NCBI GenBank assembly: GCA_026702755.1
Contig: JAPPBX010000090.1
Coordinates: 124,001 to 188,000 of the forward strand
Length of the DNA: 64,000 nucleotides
Direction: 5' to 3'
Source: Candidatus Poribacteria bacterium
Lineage (GTDB): Bacteria > Poribacteria > WGA-4E > WGA-3G
In this document: piece by piece, positions 9,163-17,260 of the stretch
Position numbering within the stretch: the first letter of the stretch is position 1
How the letters are laid out: the number at the start of each line of letters is the position of its first letter
Made by a program: the position numbers and the translations under genes
Notes under the pieces: model-generated
Told to the model about the DNA's origin: nothing
The model's database searches: none
What the model saw: only the letters and a program-made list of their open reading frames with translations

Positions 9163-9191
9163 TTGCACAATTCCGAACTTTGTGCTACAAT
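9163..9191 (+). promoter_or_regulatory. Promoter of the EF-Tu-like gene
   Basis: TTGCAC (9163-9168), a 17-nt spacer and TACAAT (9186-9191), preceded by TGC as an extended -10. The predicted start of transcription is near 9198, about 40 nt before ATG 9239. Confidence 0.65.
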
Positions 9192-9238
9192 GAAGAGGAA
9201 ACTGTAGTAAAGAAATTATGCCCATCAGGAGAGAAAAT

Positions 9239-10399
9239 ATGACGGAGAAAAAAGAAATTGGACACCGCGGACTGCCTATCTGCACGCTCGGCGCGGACGG
9301 ACACGGTAAAACAACATTGACAGCAGCAATCGCGAAAGTCGTCGCGAGAATCGGAGCGATTCACACAAACGGAGACAGCGATTTTGAAGCACAACCCCCA
9401 ATCAGTCACCCAATCCGAGAAGGCGTTGGCATCGCCTACCGGGCAATCGTTTATGAAACCAGCGGTAAACTCTATACACAAATTGACTGCGAAACACACC
9501 TTGATGTCGTCAAAATGCTTGTCAGCGGCTCACCGCCAATTCAGGGCGCAATTTGGGTCGTGAATGCAGTCGAAGGGGTCACACCCGACGCTGAGGCACA
9601 TCTCCGACTCGCAAGCCAGATGCATTTTCCAACAGTGCTCTCCTTCCTCAACACAGACGATATTTCAAAAGACGATGAACTTTTAGACATCTGCCAAGAG
9701 GAAATGAACGAACTGCTGAGTGCGTGTGGATGGGATGCGGAAACCGCACCGATAATCGTTGGTGATGCCCGCAAGGCATTAGAATACAAGGGCAACAAAA
9801 TCACCTCCGCACAATGGCAACCGATTGTTGATCTTATCTTCGCGATGAACCGTGCAATGCCCACACCCGCGGATACCGCACGTTTACCGCTCATCATGCC
9901 TATTTACGAAATCACTGAAGAAACGGACGAGAGTGTATCCGTGCGTGGGGACATTGTACAGGGGCAACTCGCTGTTGGGCAAGCGGTAGATATTGTGGGT
10001 AAGGGTGATAGGATCAAGACACGGGTTCTCAGCACAAGGGAGGATGAAGTATGCGTCGAATCTGAACCCGACTGGTTGTCCGTTGGGCAGGTGCTTTGCA
10101 CACCGAAGACGATTAAATCGCATTCCGAATTCACTGCGATTATTTATCTACTTACACACGAAGAAAGCGGCACACACATCCCACTTATCGAAAATGACAG
10201 ACCTGACATTTACCTATGGGGTGTTGATATACCGGCGCACCTAAAACTTCCGCCAGAACTCTCCCTTATTACACCGGGTGCTTATGCCCATGTAGCACTC
10301 ACACTCGATTTACCTTTGGTGATGGAGGTCGGTACCCGATTTGAGGTGAAGAAGATGGGCGTACGAATCGGATTCGGTGTTGTGACTGGCATGGCGTGA
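9239..10399 (+). CDS. Degenerate EF-Tu paralogue (pseudo-GTPase)
   Basis: 386 residues aligning along the full length of EF-Tu: G domain, domain 2, and domain 3 (HSEFTAIIYLL..., ending VRIGFGVVTGMA, like the EF-Tu end VGAGVV). Walker A survives as GADGHGKT (18-25). The other GTPase motifs are altered: the switch I Thr aligns with Gly64, DCPGH reads DCETH (83-87, His kept), NKCD reads NTDD (138-141) and the SAL motif reads DAR (176-178). Guanine specificity and normal hydrolysis are therefore doubtful. ATG 9239 has AGGAG 7 nt upstream, which is better than ATG 9218. The frame is intact and the gene has its own promoter, so it is not an obvious pseudogene. Its role is unknown; it is not the housekeeping tuf gene. 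Confidence 0.85.
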   Translation: MTEKKEIGHRGLPICTLGADGHGKTTLTAAIAKVVARIGAIHTNGDSDFEAQPPISHPIREGVGIAYRAIVYETSGKLYTQIDCETHLDVVKMLVSGSPPIQGAIWVVNAVEGVTPDAEAHLRLASQMHFPTVLSFLNTDDISKDDELLDICQEEMNELLSACGWDAETAPIIVGDARKALEYKGNKITSAQWQPIVDLIFAMNRAMPTPADTARLPLIMPIYEITEETDESVSVRGDIVQGQLAVGQAVDIVGKGDRIKTRVLSTREDEVCVESEPDWLSVGQVLCTPKTIKSHSEFTAIIYLLTHEESGTHIPLIENDRPDIYLWGVDIPAHLKLPPELSLITPGAYAHVALTLDLPLVMEVGTRFEVKKMGVRIGFGVVTGMA

Positions 10400-10402
10400 T
10401 TT

Positions 10403-11110
10403 CTAACGGGCGGCAACGATTGCGTCACAAAGTGTGAGGTCACCGGTATAGAGCGCGCGCCCTATAATCGCACCACTGGCACCGATGTCTTTCAAAGCGG
10501 TTACATCAGTAAGCGATGTAACTCCGCCCGAAGCAATCACATCCGCAGATACAGCATTGATAATATCAGTAGTCGCGTCAACATTCGGTCCCTTGAGCAT
10601 TCCATCGCTCTTGATGTCGGTGTAAATAAGCGTTTGCACTTCTGCCATCTCCACAGCAAATTCAACAGCAGACTTTTGAGAGACCTCCAACCACCCTTCT
10701 GTCGCGACCATTCCGTCTTTGGCATCAATACCCACTGCGATACGCGCACCGTATTCGGCACACGCTTGTTTCACCAGATCCGGCTGTTTGAGCGCAACCG
10801 TGCCTAAAATCGCGCGGTCCACACCTAATCCCAAAACCGCTTCCAACCGCTCCATACTGCGGATACCACCACCGAGCTGGACAGGAATATCAAGCGCAGA
10901 GACAATCTCGCTGACAATATGGAGGTTCGCCGATTCACTCTGAAATGCGCCATCCAGATCCACGAGATGCAAGTATTCCGCACCTTCGGCTTGCCACTGT
11001 AATGCCATTTCTATAGGTGCGTCCGAGAAGACCGTCTCTTGTGAGGCAATACCCTGGACCAAATTTACACATTTTCCACCCCGAAGATCTATTGCGGGTA
11101 GTATATACAA
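10403..11110 (-). CDS. hisA: Phosphoribosylformimino-AICAR ribotide isomerase (histidine biosynthesis)
   Basis: 235 residues of TIM barrel. The protein begins YILPAIDLRGGKCVNLVQG with the catalytic Asp8, and has VQLGGGIRS, YTDIKSDGM with the second catalytic Asp, and the ASGGV and IIGRALY phosphate-binding segments. It catalyses the Amadori isomerisation of ProFAR to PRFAR. I choose TTG 11110 because GGAAGGGA precedes it and it gives the usual HisA N-terminus; the frame extends upstream only into the repeat pair at 11134-11184. No other his gene is in the window, so the pathway genes are scattered. Confidence 0.92.
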   Translation of the reverse strand: MYILPAIDLRGGKCVNLVQGIASQETVFSDAPIEMALQWQAEGAEYLHLVDLDGAFQSESANLHIVSEIVSALDIPVQLGGGIRSMERLEAVLGLGVDRAILGTVALKQPDLVKQACAEYGARIAVGIDAKDGMVATEGWLEVSQKSAVEFAVEMAEVQTLIYTDIKSDGMLKGPNVDATTDIINAVSADVIASGGVTSLTDVTALKDIGASGAIIGRALYTGDLTLCDAIVAAR

Positions 11111-11133
11111 AGTCTTTCCCTTCCGTGGTTGAC

Positions 11134-11184
11134 GGCACAACGGCGTGTGCCTACTACTTGGTTGACGGCACAACGGAGTGTGCC
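11134..11184. repeat. Family B paired hairpins upstream of hisA
   Basis: Two copies of an 18-nt hairpin with GGCACA and TGTGCC arms around a 6-nt loop (11134-11151 and 11167-11184), each followed by TACTAC. They repeat with a 33-nt period. The near edge is 23 nt from the hisA TTG start. The same paired arrangement recurs at 14035-14088. Confidence 0.85.
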
Positions 11185-11189
11185 TACTA

Positions 11190-12089
11190 CTATTCGTCTC
11201 GGAAAATGCCGAGCAATTTCAATTGGACGATTGAGATAACTGCAATAATGAAAAAGAGGACCCAGCCGATTGTCGCTGCATAGCCGAGGCGCATAAACTG
11301 AAACCCGTTTTTGTAAAGATACATGACGATCGTTGAACCTGCATCCGCCGGTTCACCACCGTTTGTCAAAATGAAAGGTAGATCAAAGAGTTGGAGCGAA
11401 CCGATCATCGAAACGACGAAAACGAAGGCGATCACCGGTCGCAATGAAGGAAGCGTGACGTGGATAAACGCCTGCCACCAGTTGGCACCGTCGACTGCTG
11501 CTGCTTCATATAACTCCTGTCGGATGCCCTGTAAACCGGCTAAAAAATAGATCATATTGAACCCTGCCCACTGCCAAACGCCTGTCAAAATAACCGCTGG
11601 CATCACATAGTTCTCCTCGTTCAGCCAACCGATCTCTTTGCCAAAGAGGACAAATTCTTGGTTCACCAAGCCTGCTCGCTGATCGTAGACGAGGTTGAAG
11701 ATAATCGCAACGAAGACACCAGCGACCAGAACGGGTGCGAAAAAGGCGAGACGTAGGAAATTTTTCCCTCTGACGAACTTGGAGTTGAGCAAAATCGCTA
11801 AGAGTAAGGCGATCGGCAATTGGAGAGTGAGCGTGCCCACTGCGAAATAGGCGGTGTTCCGAAGGGATTTCCAAAAAATTGGGTCGCGAAACAGGTCCGT
11901 GAAATTACCAATGCCGACAAATATTCGGCTCTGGAAACCGCGCATCTCATACAGGCTCATAACGAGCGACGAAACGAGCGGATACCCCATAAAAATGACG
12001 AAGAGCAGGTAAAACGGGGCAATAAAGAGATAGGGTGCTATTTTCTGTTGTTGATTCCAAAACGGGTTTGTTGTACGTTTCCTATCCAT
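11190..12089 (-). CDS. Sugar ABC transporter permease (MalF-type, CUT1)
   Basis: 299 residues with about six transmembrane helices. The N-terminal stretch KIAPYLFIAPFYLLFVIF is typical of CUT1 permeases, and the coupling-loop segment EAAAVDGANWWQAFIHVTLP matches the EAA motif that contacts the ATPase. ATG 12089 gives the usual N-terminus; the longer frame would run almost to the stop of the binding-protein gene. It lies 34 nt downstream of the solute-binding protein gene, so both form one operon. The second permease (MalG type) that normally follows is absent; hisA comes next after a repeat pair. Confidence 0.9.
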   Translation of the reverse strand: MDRKRTTNPFWNQQQKIAPYLFIAPFYLLFVIFMGYPLVSSLVMSLYEMRGFQSRIFVGIGNFTDLFRDPIFWKSLRNTAYFAVGTLTLQLPIALLLAILLNSKFVRGKNFLRLAFFAPVLVAGVFVAIIFNLVYDQRAGLVNQEFVLFGKEIGWLNEENYVMPAVILTGVWQWAGFNMIYFLAGLQGIRQELYEAAAVDGANWWQAFIHVTLPSLRPVIAFVFVVSMIGSLQLFDLPFILTNGGEPADAGSTIVMYLYKNGFQFMRLGYAATIGWVLFFIIAVISIVQLKLLGIFRDE

Positions 12090-12123
12090 AAAAGCTTTCT
12101 TTAAAGCGCACAGGGCAAGAAAA

Positions 12124-13482
12124 TTACATCTCTCCCCATCTGCCTGTATCCTTCGCAATAAGGGCGCGCACCTTCTCAGCAAGATCGGTCAAGGCTTCTC
12201 TCGGTGTCTGTTTTTCTGTAACAGCCGCGAAGATGGCATCGTTGAGTAAATCTGCTCCTTCCGACCAATACGGATTCTGATAACGTGGCGGTAAATCGGG
12301 TGCTAACTGGATGAACAATTCCCCAAGCGGTTGTCCACCCAAGTAGACATCCGGTTCTTTGAAGATAGGCGCATCCCACGCCGATTTGAGAGGCGGAATA
12401 ATCCGCGTTGTCTCATATCGGTTGACGAGACCGGGTCTATCAAAATAGGTAAACTTGAGAACTTCCCACGCGAGATCCGGGTTTTCGCACTGCTTGGTCA
12501 TCCCGATCATCGTGCCACCGCGTGTTGTGGTTCGTCTACCACCGGGGGACCACGCGGGCATACCGATCGCCTTCCATTTACCGGACATCTGCGGGACCTG
12601 ACTTTTGAGAATGCCCACGTACCAATCTGGTGCCAGAATAGAGAGAATCTTGCCATCCTGCATGGCGGCGAAATTACTCGGATCACCGTGCCACGTTCCA
12701 TATACAGGGGTGGCAATCTTATGTTCGTTGAACAACGCCGTAAAAAACTCCAACGTCTCAATCGCGAGTTCACTGTCGATAATGACGTTGCCCTCTTCGT
12801 CGAAAAATCCGCCGCCCTGTTGAAGGAGTAGACTGAAATAGTCGCTCTCCGTGCGCCGATCTAACACGATTGCGTACTGGTCAACCTCACCATCGCCATC
12901 AAGGTCACGAGTCGCTTTTTTCCCAGCGGCGATGAAATCATCCCACGTTTCAACCTCCGTCATCTCAACGCCTGCAGCTTTAAAAAGGTCATCTCGATAA
13001 AGCAGTACAACGGGGTGTAAGTCGTGTGGGATACCAAAAATCTTGCCTCGGTAGGACCAAGGGGTGAATCGGCTGACGACTAATTTCTCCATCCAGCCTT
13101 CGCTTTCCAAACGCGGGCGGAGATCGACAAAACCAACTTCGTCAATCGCTCCCTTGAGGAATCGACCGATGGATGTAATCTCCACCTCAACGAGATCAGG
13201 GGCACCGAAATTGGACAACATGGCGGCGAGGAGTTTATCGTGCATTGTGCCACCGAAATTGATAAGTTGGACGTTAACCCCAGGATTCTGTGCCTCAAAA
13301 ATAGGGACGCGCGCTTGGTATTCCTCATAATGGGTGTTCGCAAAAATCCAAAATTCAAGATTCTCACCTTCCTCCTCGGAACGTCCGAAGATGAAAAGGG
13401 TAGAAATAAGAAATAGAATTAGCATTACCATCGGTCCTTTACCGAGTGGAAAGCTTTCAGAATCAATAGGCAGACGAAACAT
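12124..13482 (-). CDS. Extracellular sugar-binding protein of an ABC transporter (SBP family 1)
   Basis: 452 residues. A hydrophobic signal segment (MVMLILFLISTLFIF) near residues 17-33 is followed by a mature part beginning with LEFWIFANTHYEEY, and PIFEAQNPGVNVQLINFGGTMHDKLLAAM is typical of family 1 binding proteins. ATG 13482 has GGAG 6 nt upstream, so it is preferred to the longer frame start at 13518. It captures a sugar or glycoside outside the membrane and delivers it to the downstream permease. I see no lipobox cysteine, so it is probably soluble in the periplasm or held by an uncleaved signal. The ligand is unknown. Confidence 0.9.
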   Translation of the reverse strand: MFRLPIDSESFPLGKGPMVMLILFLISTLFIFGRSEEEGENLEFWIFANTHYEEYQARVPIFEAQNPGVNVQLINFGGTMHDKLLAAMLSNFGAPDLVEVEITSIGRFLKGAIDEVGFVDLRPRLESEGWMEKLVVSRFTPWSYRGKIFGIPHDLHPVVLLYRDDLFKAAGVEMTEVETWDDFIAAGKKATRDLDGDGEVDQYAIVLDRRTESDYFSLLLQQGGGFFDEEGNVIIDSELAIETLEFFTALFNEHKIATPVYGTWHGDPSNFAAMQDGKILSILAPDWYVGILKSQVPQMSGKWKAIGMPAWSPGGRRTTTRGGTMIGMTKQCENPDLAWEVLKFTYFDRPGLVNRYETTRIIPPLKSAWDAPIFKEPDVYLGGQPLGELFIQLAPDLPPRYQNPYWSEGADLLNDAIFAAVTEKQTPREALTDLAEKVRALIAKDTGRWGEM

Positions 13483-13658
13483 AAAAACTCCAATTACAAA
13501 ATTACTTGACTTTTGCACACGTAACGATTAAAATTTATCAGAACACGTTCTTTTTATCAACAAACTTTTTATTGCAACAGCGTATCACGGTTTGGAGAGA
13601 TAGCATTTCTATAGCGATGCCTTTTCGCAAAATATGTTAAAATGGAGGATAATTTTAC

Positions 13659-13970
13659 ATGCCCACTTATGAGTATAAATGTCTCGTCTGCGACAACCGA
13701 TTTGAGCAGTTTCAGGGCATTACTGCCCCCGCACTTGAGGAGTGTCCGGAGTGTAACGGCAAAGTGAAACGGCTCATCGGCGCAGGCGCAGGCTTGATCT
13801 TCAAAGGCTCTGGGTTCTACACGACAGACTATCGAAGCGAAGGCTACAAAGAATCGGCGAAGAAGGATAAAAACGAGTCATCAGACAAAACCACTTCATC
13901 GGATAAAGGCGAAAAAAAAGAAAAGAAGACGGATACGAGTAGCGAATCGAAGAGCAAATCCACCGATTAG
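13659..13970 (+). CDS. FmdB-family zinc-ribbon protein
   Basis: 103 residues. The N-terminal ribbon is MPTYEYKCLVC with CLVC and, further on, CPEC, giving two CxxC pairs that should bind one zinc. GAGLIFKGSGFYTTDYR is the conserved continuation of the family. The C-terminal 40 residues are Lys/Ser/Glu/Thr rich and probably disordered. GGAGGA lies upstream of ATG 13659. Family members are often called putative regulators (FmdB), but their role is not established. A long stem-loop followed by a T-run ends the unit. Confidence 0.88.
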   Translation: MPTYEYKCLVCDNRFEQFQGITAPALEECPECNGKVKRLIGAGAGLIFKGSGFYTTDYRSEGYKESAKKDKNESSDKTTSSDKGEKKEKKTDTSSESKSKSTD

Positions 13971-14028
13971 AACCGAGCGAACCCGTATTATAGGGCGAGG
14001 TTCCACACCTCAGCTCGGTTACCTTTTT
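13971..14028 (+). terminator. Likely terminator after the FmdB-type gene
   Basis: AACCGAGC (13971-13978) pairs with GCTCGGTT (14013-14020), closing a long loop that contains a smaller GAGGT/ACCTC hairpin. ACCTTTTTAG follows at once. The T-run after the stem fits an intrinsic terminator, although the loop is long. Confidence 0.5.
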
Positions 14029-14034
14029 AGTTTC

Positions 14035-14088
14035 GGCACAATGGCGTGTGCTTACTACTTTTACAGTTTCGGCACAACGGAGTGTGCC
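14035..14088. repeat. Family B paired hairpins upstream of the CDF transporter gene
   Basis: Two copies of the GGCACA/TGTGCC hairpin (14035-14052, where the last arm base is T, and 14071-14088), each followed by TACTACTTTTAC and repeating with a 36-nt period. The near edge is 23 nt from the proposed GTG start of the transporter. Open frames run through the repeats, so automatic starts at 14046 are probably wrong. Confidence 0.85.
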
Positions 14089-14111
14089 TACTACTTTTAC
14101 ACGGAGACGCT

Positions 14112-15059
14112 GTGCACAATCACAGGCACGACCATCACCACCATAACGACGATGGGCACGGGCATAGCCACCAAACACATCTTCAGAAGAAATTTAAGTT
14201 TGCTGTACTTGTCACGTTCTGTGTCTTCCTCGGTGAACTCATCGGCGGTATCTGGTCGGGCAGTCTCGCACTGCTAAGCGATGCGGCACATGTCATGTCG
14301 GATGTGTTCTCGCTGTTGATTAGTTGGCTCGCAATTTATCTCTCAACACGTCCGGCCACCTCATCGCGGACTTATGGGTATCACCGCGCAGAAGTTTTCG
14401 CTGCGTTTGTCAACGGCGTGACACTCATCGGCATCTCCGGCTGGATTTTCTACGCAGCATATCAACGTTATACATCACCGACAGAGATAAAAGTAACAGG
14501 AATGTTTGTTGTGGCGTGTCTCGGTTTTCTGGGGAATCTTCTCATCTTATGGAAGCTGCATGGTGAGAGTCATGGAAACCTCAATGTTCGGAGCGCGATG
14601 CTTCATGTCATAGGCGATACGCTCTCCTCCGTTGCTGTTGTCATCGGCGGTGCGATTATCTTCTGGACAGGATGGTACCCGATTGATGCGTTGCTTAGTT
14701 TCCTGATTGGCGGGATTATTCTTTTTGGGGCGGTGAATGTGACGAGAGAAGCCGTGCATATTCTGCTGGAAAACTCGCCACGGAACGCAGACGCACACAC
14801 CGTCGCGACCCATCTTTGCAGTTTAGATGCAGTCAAAGATGTCCACGACATGCACATCTGGTCGTTGTGTTCCAACTACTCTGCGCTGAGTGCACATGTC
14901 GTCGTCGATGAAAATACAACCTTAGCTCCTGACCGGATCCTTGAACAGATCAACACCGAATTGCAAACACACTTCGGCATCAGCCACACGACTGTACAGT
15001 TAGAGCAGGTCGCGTGCGCACAAGCAGGAAATCTCCTGTGCAACGCCCAACACTCATAG
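14112..15059 (+). CDS. Cation diffusion facilitator (zinc/cobalt/cadmium exporter, CzcD-like)
   Basis: 315 residues. A His-rich cytosolic N-terminus (HNHRHDHHHHNDDGHGHSHQTH) precedes six transmembrane helices. The metal-site signatures are SDAAHVMSD in helix 2 and HVIGDTLSS in helix 5. A C-terminal cytosolic ferredoxin-like domain (VKDVHDMHIWSL) follows. CDF proteins export Zn2+ and similar ions in exchange for protons. GTG 14112 is chosen because GGAG lies just upstream and the protein then begins at the His-rich tail; the longer frame would translate the repeat pair. It is convergent with the ferritin-like gene, with 5 nt between the stops. Confidence 0.9.
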   Translation: MHNHRHDHHHHNDDGHGHSHQTHLQKKFKFAVLVTFCVFLGELIGGIWSGSLALLSDAAHVMSDVFSLLISWLAIYLSTRPATSSRTYGYHRAEVFAAFVNGVTLIGISGWIFYAAYQRYTSPTEIKVTGMFVVACLGFLGNLLILWKLHGESHGNLNVRSAMLHVIGDTLSSVAVVIGGAIIFWTGWYPIDALLSFLIGGIILFGAVNVTREAVHILLENSPRNADAHTVATHLCSLDAVKDVHDMHIWSLCSNYSALSAHVVVDENTTLAPDRILEQINTELQTHFGISHTTVQLEQVACAQAGNLLCNAQHS

Positions 15060-15064
15060 TTTTG

Positions 15065-15607
15065 CTAACTGTGCTCCGCCTTTAAACGATGTGCCTTCCG
15101 AATCAGGTCAGCATCCTTCGCAAACTTTTGTGTCGCCTTAACCAACCCATCTACATGCGATACCATATCCTTCTCCACTTGCACAATCCGATCCATCAGA
15201 TACGGTTGATCGCTCTGCTCAATCGCCTTTCTCATGATAGAAAGCAGGTGCATATAGATAGTATCCGCCTCGCTACCCTCAATTGCGATCGCAATATGGA
15301 ACGCTTCATCAAGTGAAATGTCCCCACTGTCGACTTTCTGTTCGTGGGCATCCAGCGCGTCCGTAATTTGTTGAACTGGGAGATCCGATAACTCTGTCAC
15401 AGGTGAATCAATTCCGAAGGCATCAACACACAAAGACCGCCCGAAATCCACGAGGATGTGGTGCTGCCACTCCTCTGTACTCATCTGTTCCCAAAACCGC
15501 GCGATCCGTTCATCAACACTCCCCAAACGCAGCGAAAGGGAAGCATAGAGTTTCGCTTGCCGCAGTTCAATGTCTTGACAAAGATTAAAAAGCTCTCCGA
15601 GTGTCAA
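15065..15607 (-). CDS. Ferritin-like (rubrerythrin-type) four-helix protein
   Basis: 180 residues, almost all helical. Carboxylate and histidine residues sit where a di-iron site would be: Glu14 in the first helix, EEWQHH (Glu46, His49) in the second, EGSEAD (Glu110, Glu113) in the third, and EKDMVSH (Glu145, His151) in the fourth. The spacing in the fourth helix is not the classic ExxH, so metal binding is probable but not certain. It lacks the rubredoxin domain of rubrerythrin. The start is TTG 15607 with AAGGAGA upstream. Possible roles are peroxide or iron handling. Confidence 0.6.
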   Translation of the reverse strand: MTLGELFNLCQDIELRQAKLYASLSLRLGSVDERIARFWEQMSTEEWQHHILVDFGRSLCVDAFGIDSPVTELSDLPVQQITDALDAHEQKVDSGDISLDEAFHIAIAIEGSEADTIYMHLLSIMRKAIEQSDQPYLMDRIVQVEKDMVSHVDGLVKATQKFAKDADLIRKAHRLKAEHS

Positions 15608-15667
15608 GTGTTTCTCCTTTTAAAGGGATAGGTACACGCCGCTGTAATGAACAAAGTTCCATACCGC

Positions 15668-15716
15668 CGCTGGCGAGGTTTGAAACCTCGCCAGCGAGGA
15701 GGCTGCATAAGTTCTA
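15668..15716. repeat. Family A palindrome with GCATAAGTTCTAC tail
   Basis: 14-bp arms CGCTGGCGAGGTTT (15668-15681) and AAACCTCGCCAGCG (15683-15696) around a single G, then GAGGAGGCTGCATAAGTTCTAC. The end of the tail supplies the TAG stop codon of the neighbouring minus-strand gene. Confidence 0.9.
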
Positions 15717-16754
15717 CGAAATATGAAGCGGCAAAGTAATCGCTGTTCCCGATTGCATACTCCGCGTGACCGCCTCCGTAAACTCCATGTATTTCACACC
15801 CGTCTCAAAGTCGGTGTGCGTGATAACCTCTCCACCACGGATCGCGTTCACAAACTCTTCCTCGACTCGCCACGCACCAGCCTCTGACGCAGGAATGTCG
15901 ATCTCTGTCAATTCAGTGTCGTCTTTCTGACCACCGTAGAGTTTATTCCCGGAAAAACGCAAAGTCCCGTTGCTACCGAAGATATAAACCTCCGGCGCGC
16001 CTGCTAATCCGGCAACGTTAGAAACTTGTATATGGAGTTGTGCGCCGCACGCCAGATCCCCAACGACATCAATATGTTCAGGAATCCGCACAGAACGCAT
16101 CACACCGTTAGCATCCGGACGCATTTTGACGAAGGTCTTACCCATCGCCATAATCCGCGTCGCCTCTCCTATCCAACGTATCAATGCCTCGTACCAGATC
16201 CCCATGCTCATAATATTCAGACCGCTGAGGTCAAAATCTTGTCGCCACTGGAGCGGTGCTTCGCTGTCCAAAAATGCACCACCTGCGCGTGCTTCCACGG
16301 CGAGTACGTCCCCGATATAGCCCTCAGCGATGAGGCGTTTTATGGTGTTATCCACCCGCAGCGTCATCGGCGACGGGACAATCTGCGCGATGAGATGTGT
16401 TTTCTGACGCGATACTTCTCGCATCCTATGTGCTTCTCCGGCGTTCATCGCCATCCGTGCCTCGCACATCACGTGCTTATCCGCCTCAAGTGCTGCGACG
16501 GTCGCGCGGCAGTGCATATAGGGCCATGTCCCAATGACGATTGCATTGGTATCAGGGTCAGCGATGGCATCCTGCCAATTGCCGTAGGTTTTCGGGATGC
16601 CGAACTGGTCTGCCACCCGTTGTGAGGATTCCTGACTCCGATTGCAGACACCTACGATCTCAACGCCTTCGATTGCTTGCAGTCCTGGAATATGTCGTGA
16701 TGTTGTGTTGCCACCTGCGCCGATAATACCGACTCGAATTGTGTCTTGTGCCAC
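15714..16754 (-). CDS. Gfo/Idh/MocA family oxidoreductase
   Basis: 346 residues. The N-terminal Rossmann motif is GIIGAGGNTTSRHIPG, and VIGTWPYMHCRATVAAL followed by HVMCEARMAMN corresponds to the family substrate/cofactor segment (EKP region), here with Glu-Ala-Arg in place of Glu-Lys-Pro. That change removes the usual catalytic lysine and is worth noting. A C-terminal beta-sheet domain follows. The start is GTG 16754 with GGAAGGAG upstream. Its stop codon lies inside the family A repeat. The substrate is unknown. Confidence 0.85.
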   Translation of the reverse strand: MAQDTIRVGIIGAGGNTTSRHIPGLQAIEGVEIVGVCNRSQESSQRVADQFGIPKTYGNWQDAIADPDTNAIVIGTWPYMHCRATVAALEADKHVMCEARMAMNAGEAHRMREVSRQKTHLIAQIVPSPMTLRVDNTIKRLIAEGYIGDVLAVEARAGGAFLDSEAPLQWRQDFDLSGLNIMSMGIWYEALIRWIGEATRIMAMGKTFVKMRPDANGVMRSVRIPEHIDVVGDLACGAQLHIQVSNVAGLAGAPEVYIFGSNGTLRFSGNKLYGGQKDDTELTEIDIPASEAGAWRVEEEFVNAIRGGEVITHTDFETGVKYMEFTEAVTRSMQSGTAITLPLHIS

Positions 16755-16932
16755 TTATTTTGCTCCTTCCATTTTTTGTGTCGCACGCTCCATCTTAGCA
16801 GAAATCGGGGAAAATGTCAAGCGGTAATTTTTAGTCACTCTAAGTCATTCAGTTCCATCATAATTTTGACTTTTCGCTAATCACCTCTTTGCTGTAGAAG
16901 CGACCTTCCAGTCTCAATTCCTCACCTAAAAC

Positions 16933-16961
16933 TTGACATCTAACAAACCTAATGGTATACT
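16933..16961 (+). promoter_or_regulatory. Strong promoter of the DUF433 gene
   Basis: Consensus TTGACA (16933-16938), a 17-nt spacer and TATACT (16956-16961), preceded by TGG. It lies about 65 nt before the DUF433 start codon. Confidence 0.75.
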
Positions 16962-17025
16962 CTTAAAAGAATCATATTGAGACTGCCTGCCCTCGCACCA
17001 GCGGTTGCCAAGGAGGTCATGACAG

Positions 17026-17256
17026 ATGAAATCTGAAGAGAGAACGAGGCTCACAATAGACAAACTTATTACTTGCGATGCTGAAATTATGAGCGGCACG
17101 CCGGTATTCAAAAACACCCGCGTTCCAATAAAAAACCTGATTGACTATTTGGAGACCGGAGAAAGCCTTGATGATTTTCTGGAGGATTTTCCATCTGTCA
17201 GTCGTGAGCAAGTGGTACAGACGTTAAAATTAGCGCGGAAGGGACTTTCCATATAG
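17026..17256 (+). CDS. DUF433 family antitoxin-like protein
   Basis: 76 residues. ITCDAEIMSGTPVFKNTRVPIKNLIDYLETG is the DUF433 core, and a helix-turn-helix-like region (DDFLEDFPSVSREQVVQTLKLA) follows. DUF433 proteins are usually encoded just before a DUF5615 PIN-like protein and are considered antitoxins. Here the next frame begins correctly (MRILLDECLPKKLK) but stops after 34 codons, so the partner is truncated. It has a strong promoter of its own; AAGGAGG precedes ATG 17026. Confidence 0.85.
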   Translation: MKSEERTRLTIDKLITCDAEIMSGTPVFKNTRVPIKNLIDYLETGESLDDFLEDFPSVSREQVVQTLKLARKGLSI

Positions 17257-17260
17257 GCTT

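Noticed and set aside
9239-10399. Canonical elongation factor Tu
   Set aside because: Four of five GTPase motifs are altered at residues that are invariant in working EF-Tu.
11134-14088. Short spaced repeats as a CRISPR array
   Set aside because: Only two copies per site, with 15-18 nt between them and almost the same spacer, and no cas gene is present.
14046-14111. CDF transporter start at 14046
   Set aside because: This stretch is family B repeat sequence; translating it gives a low-complexity Leu/Cys segment unlike the family.
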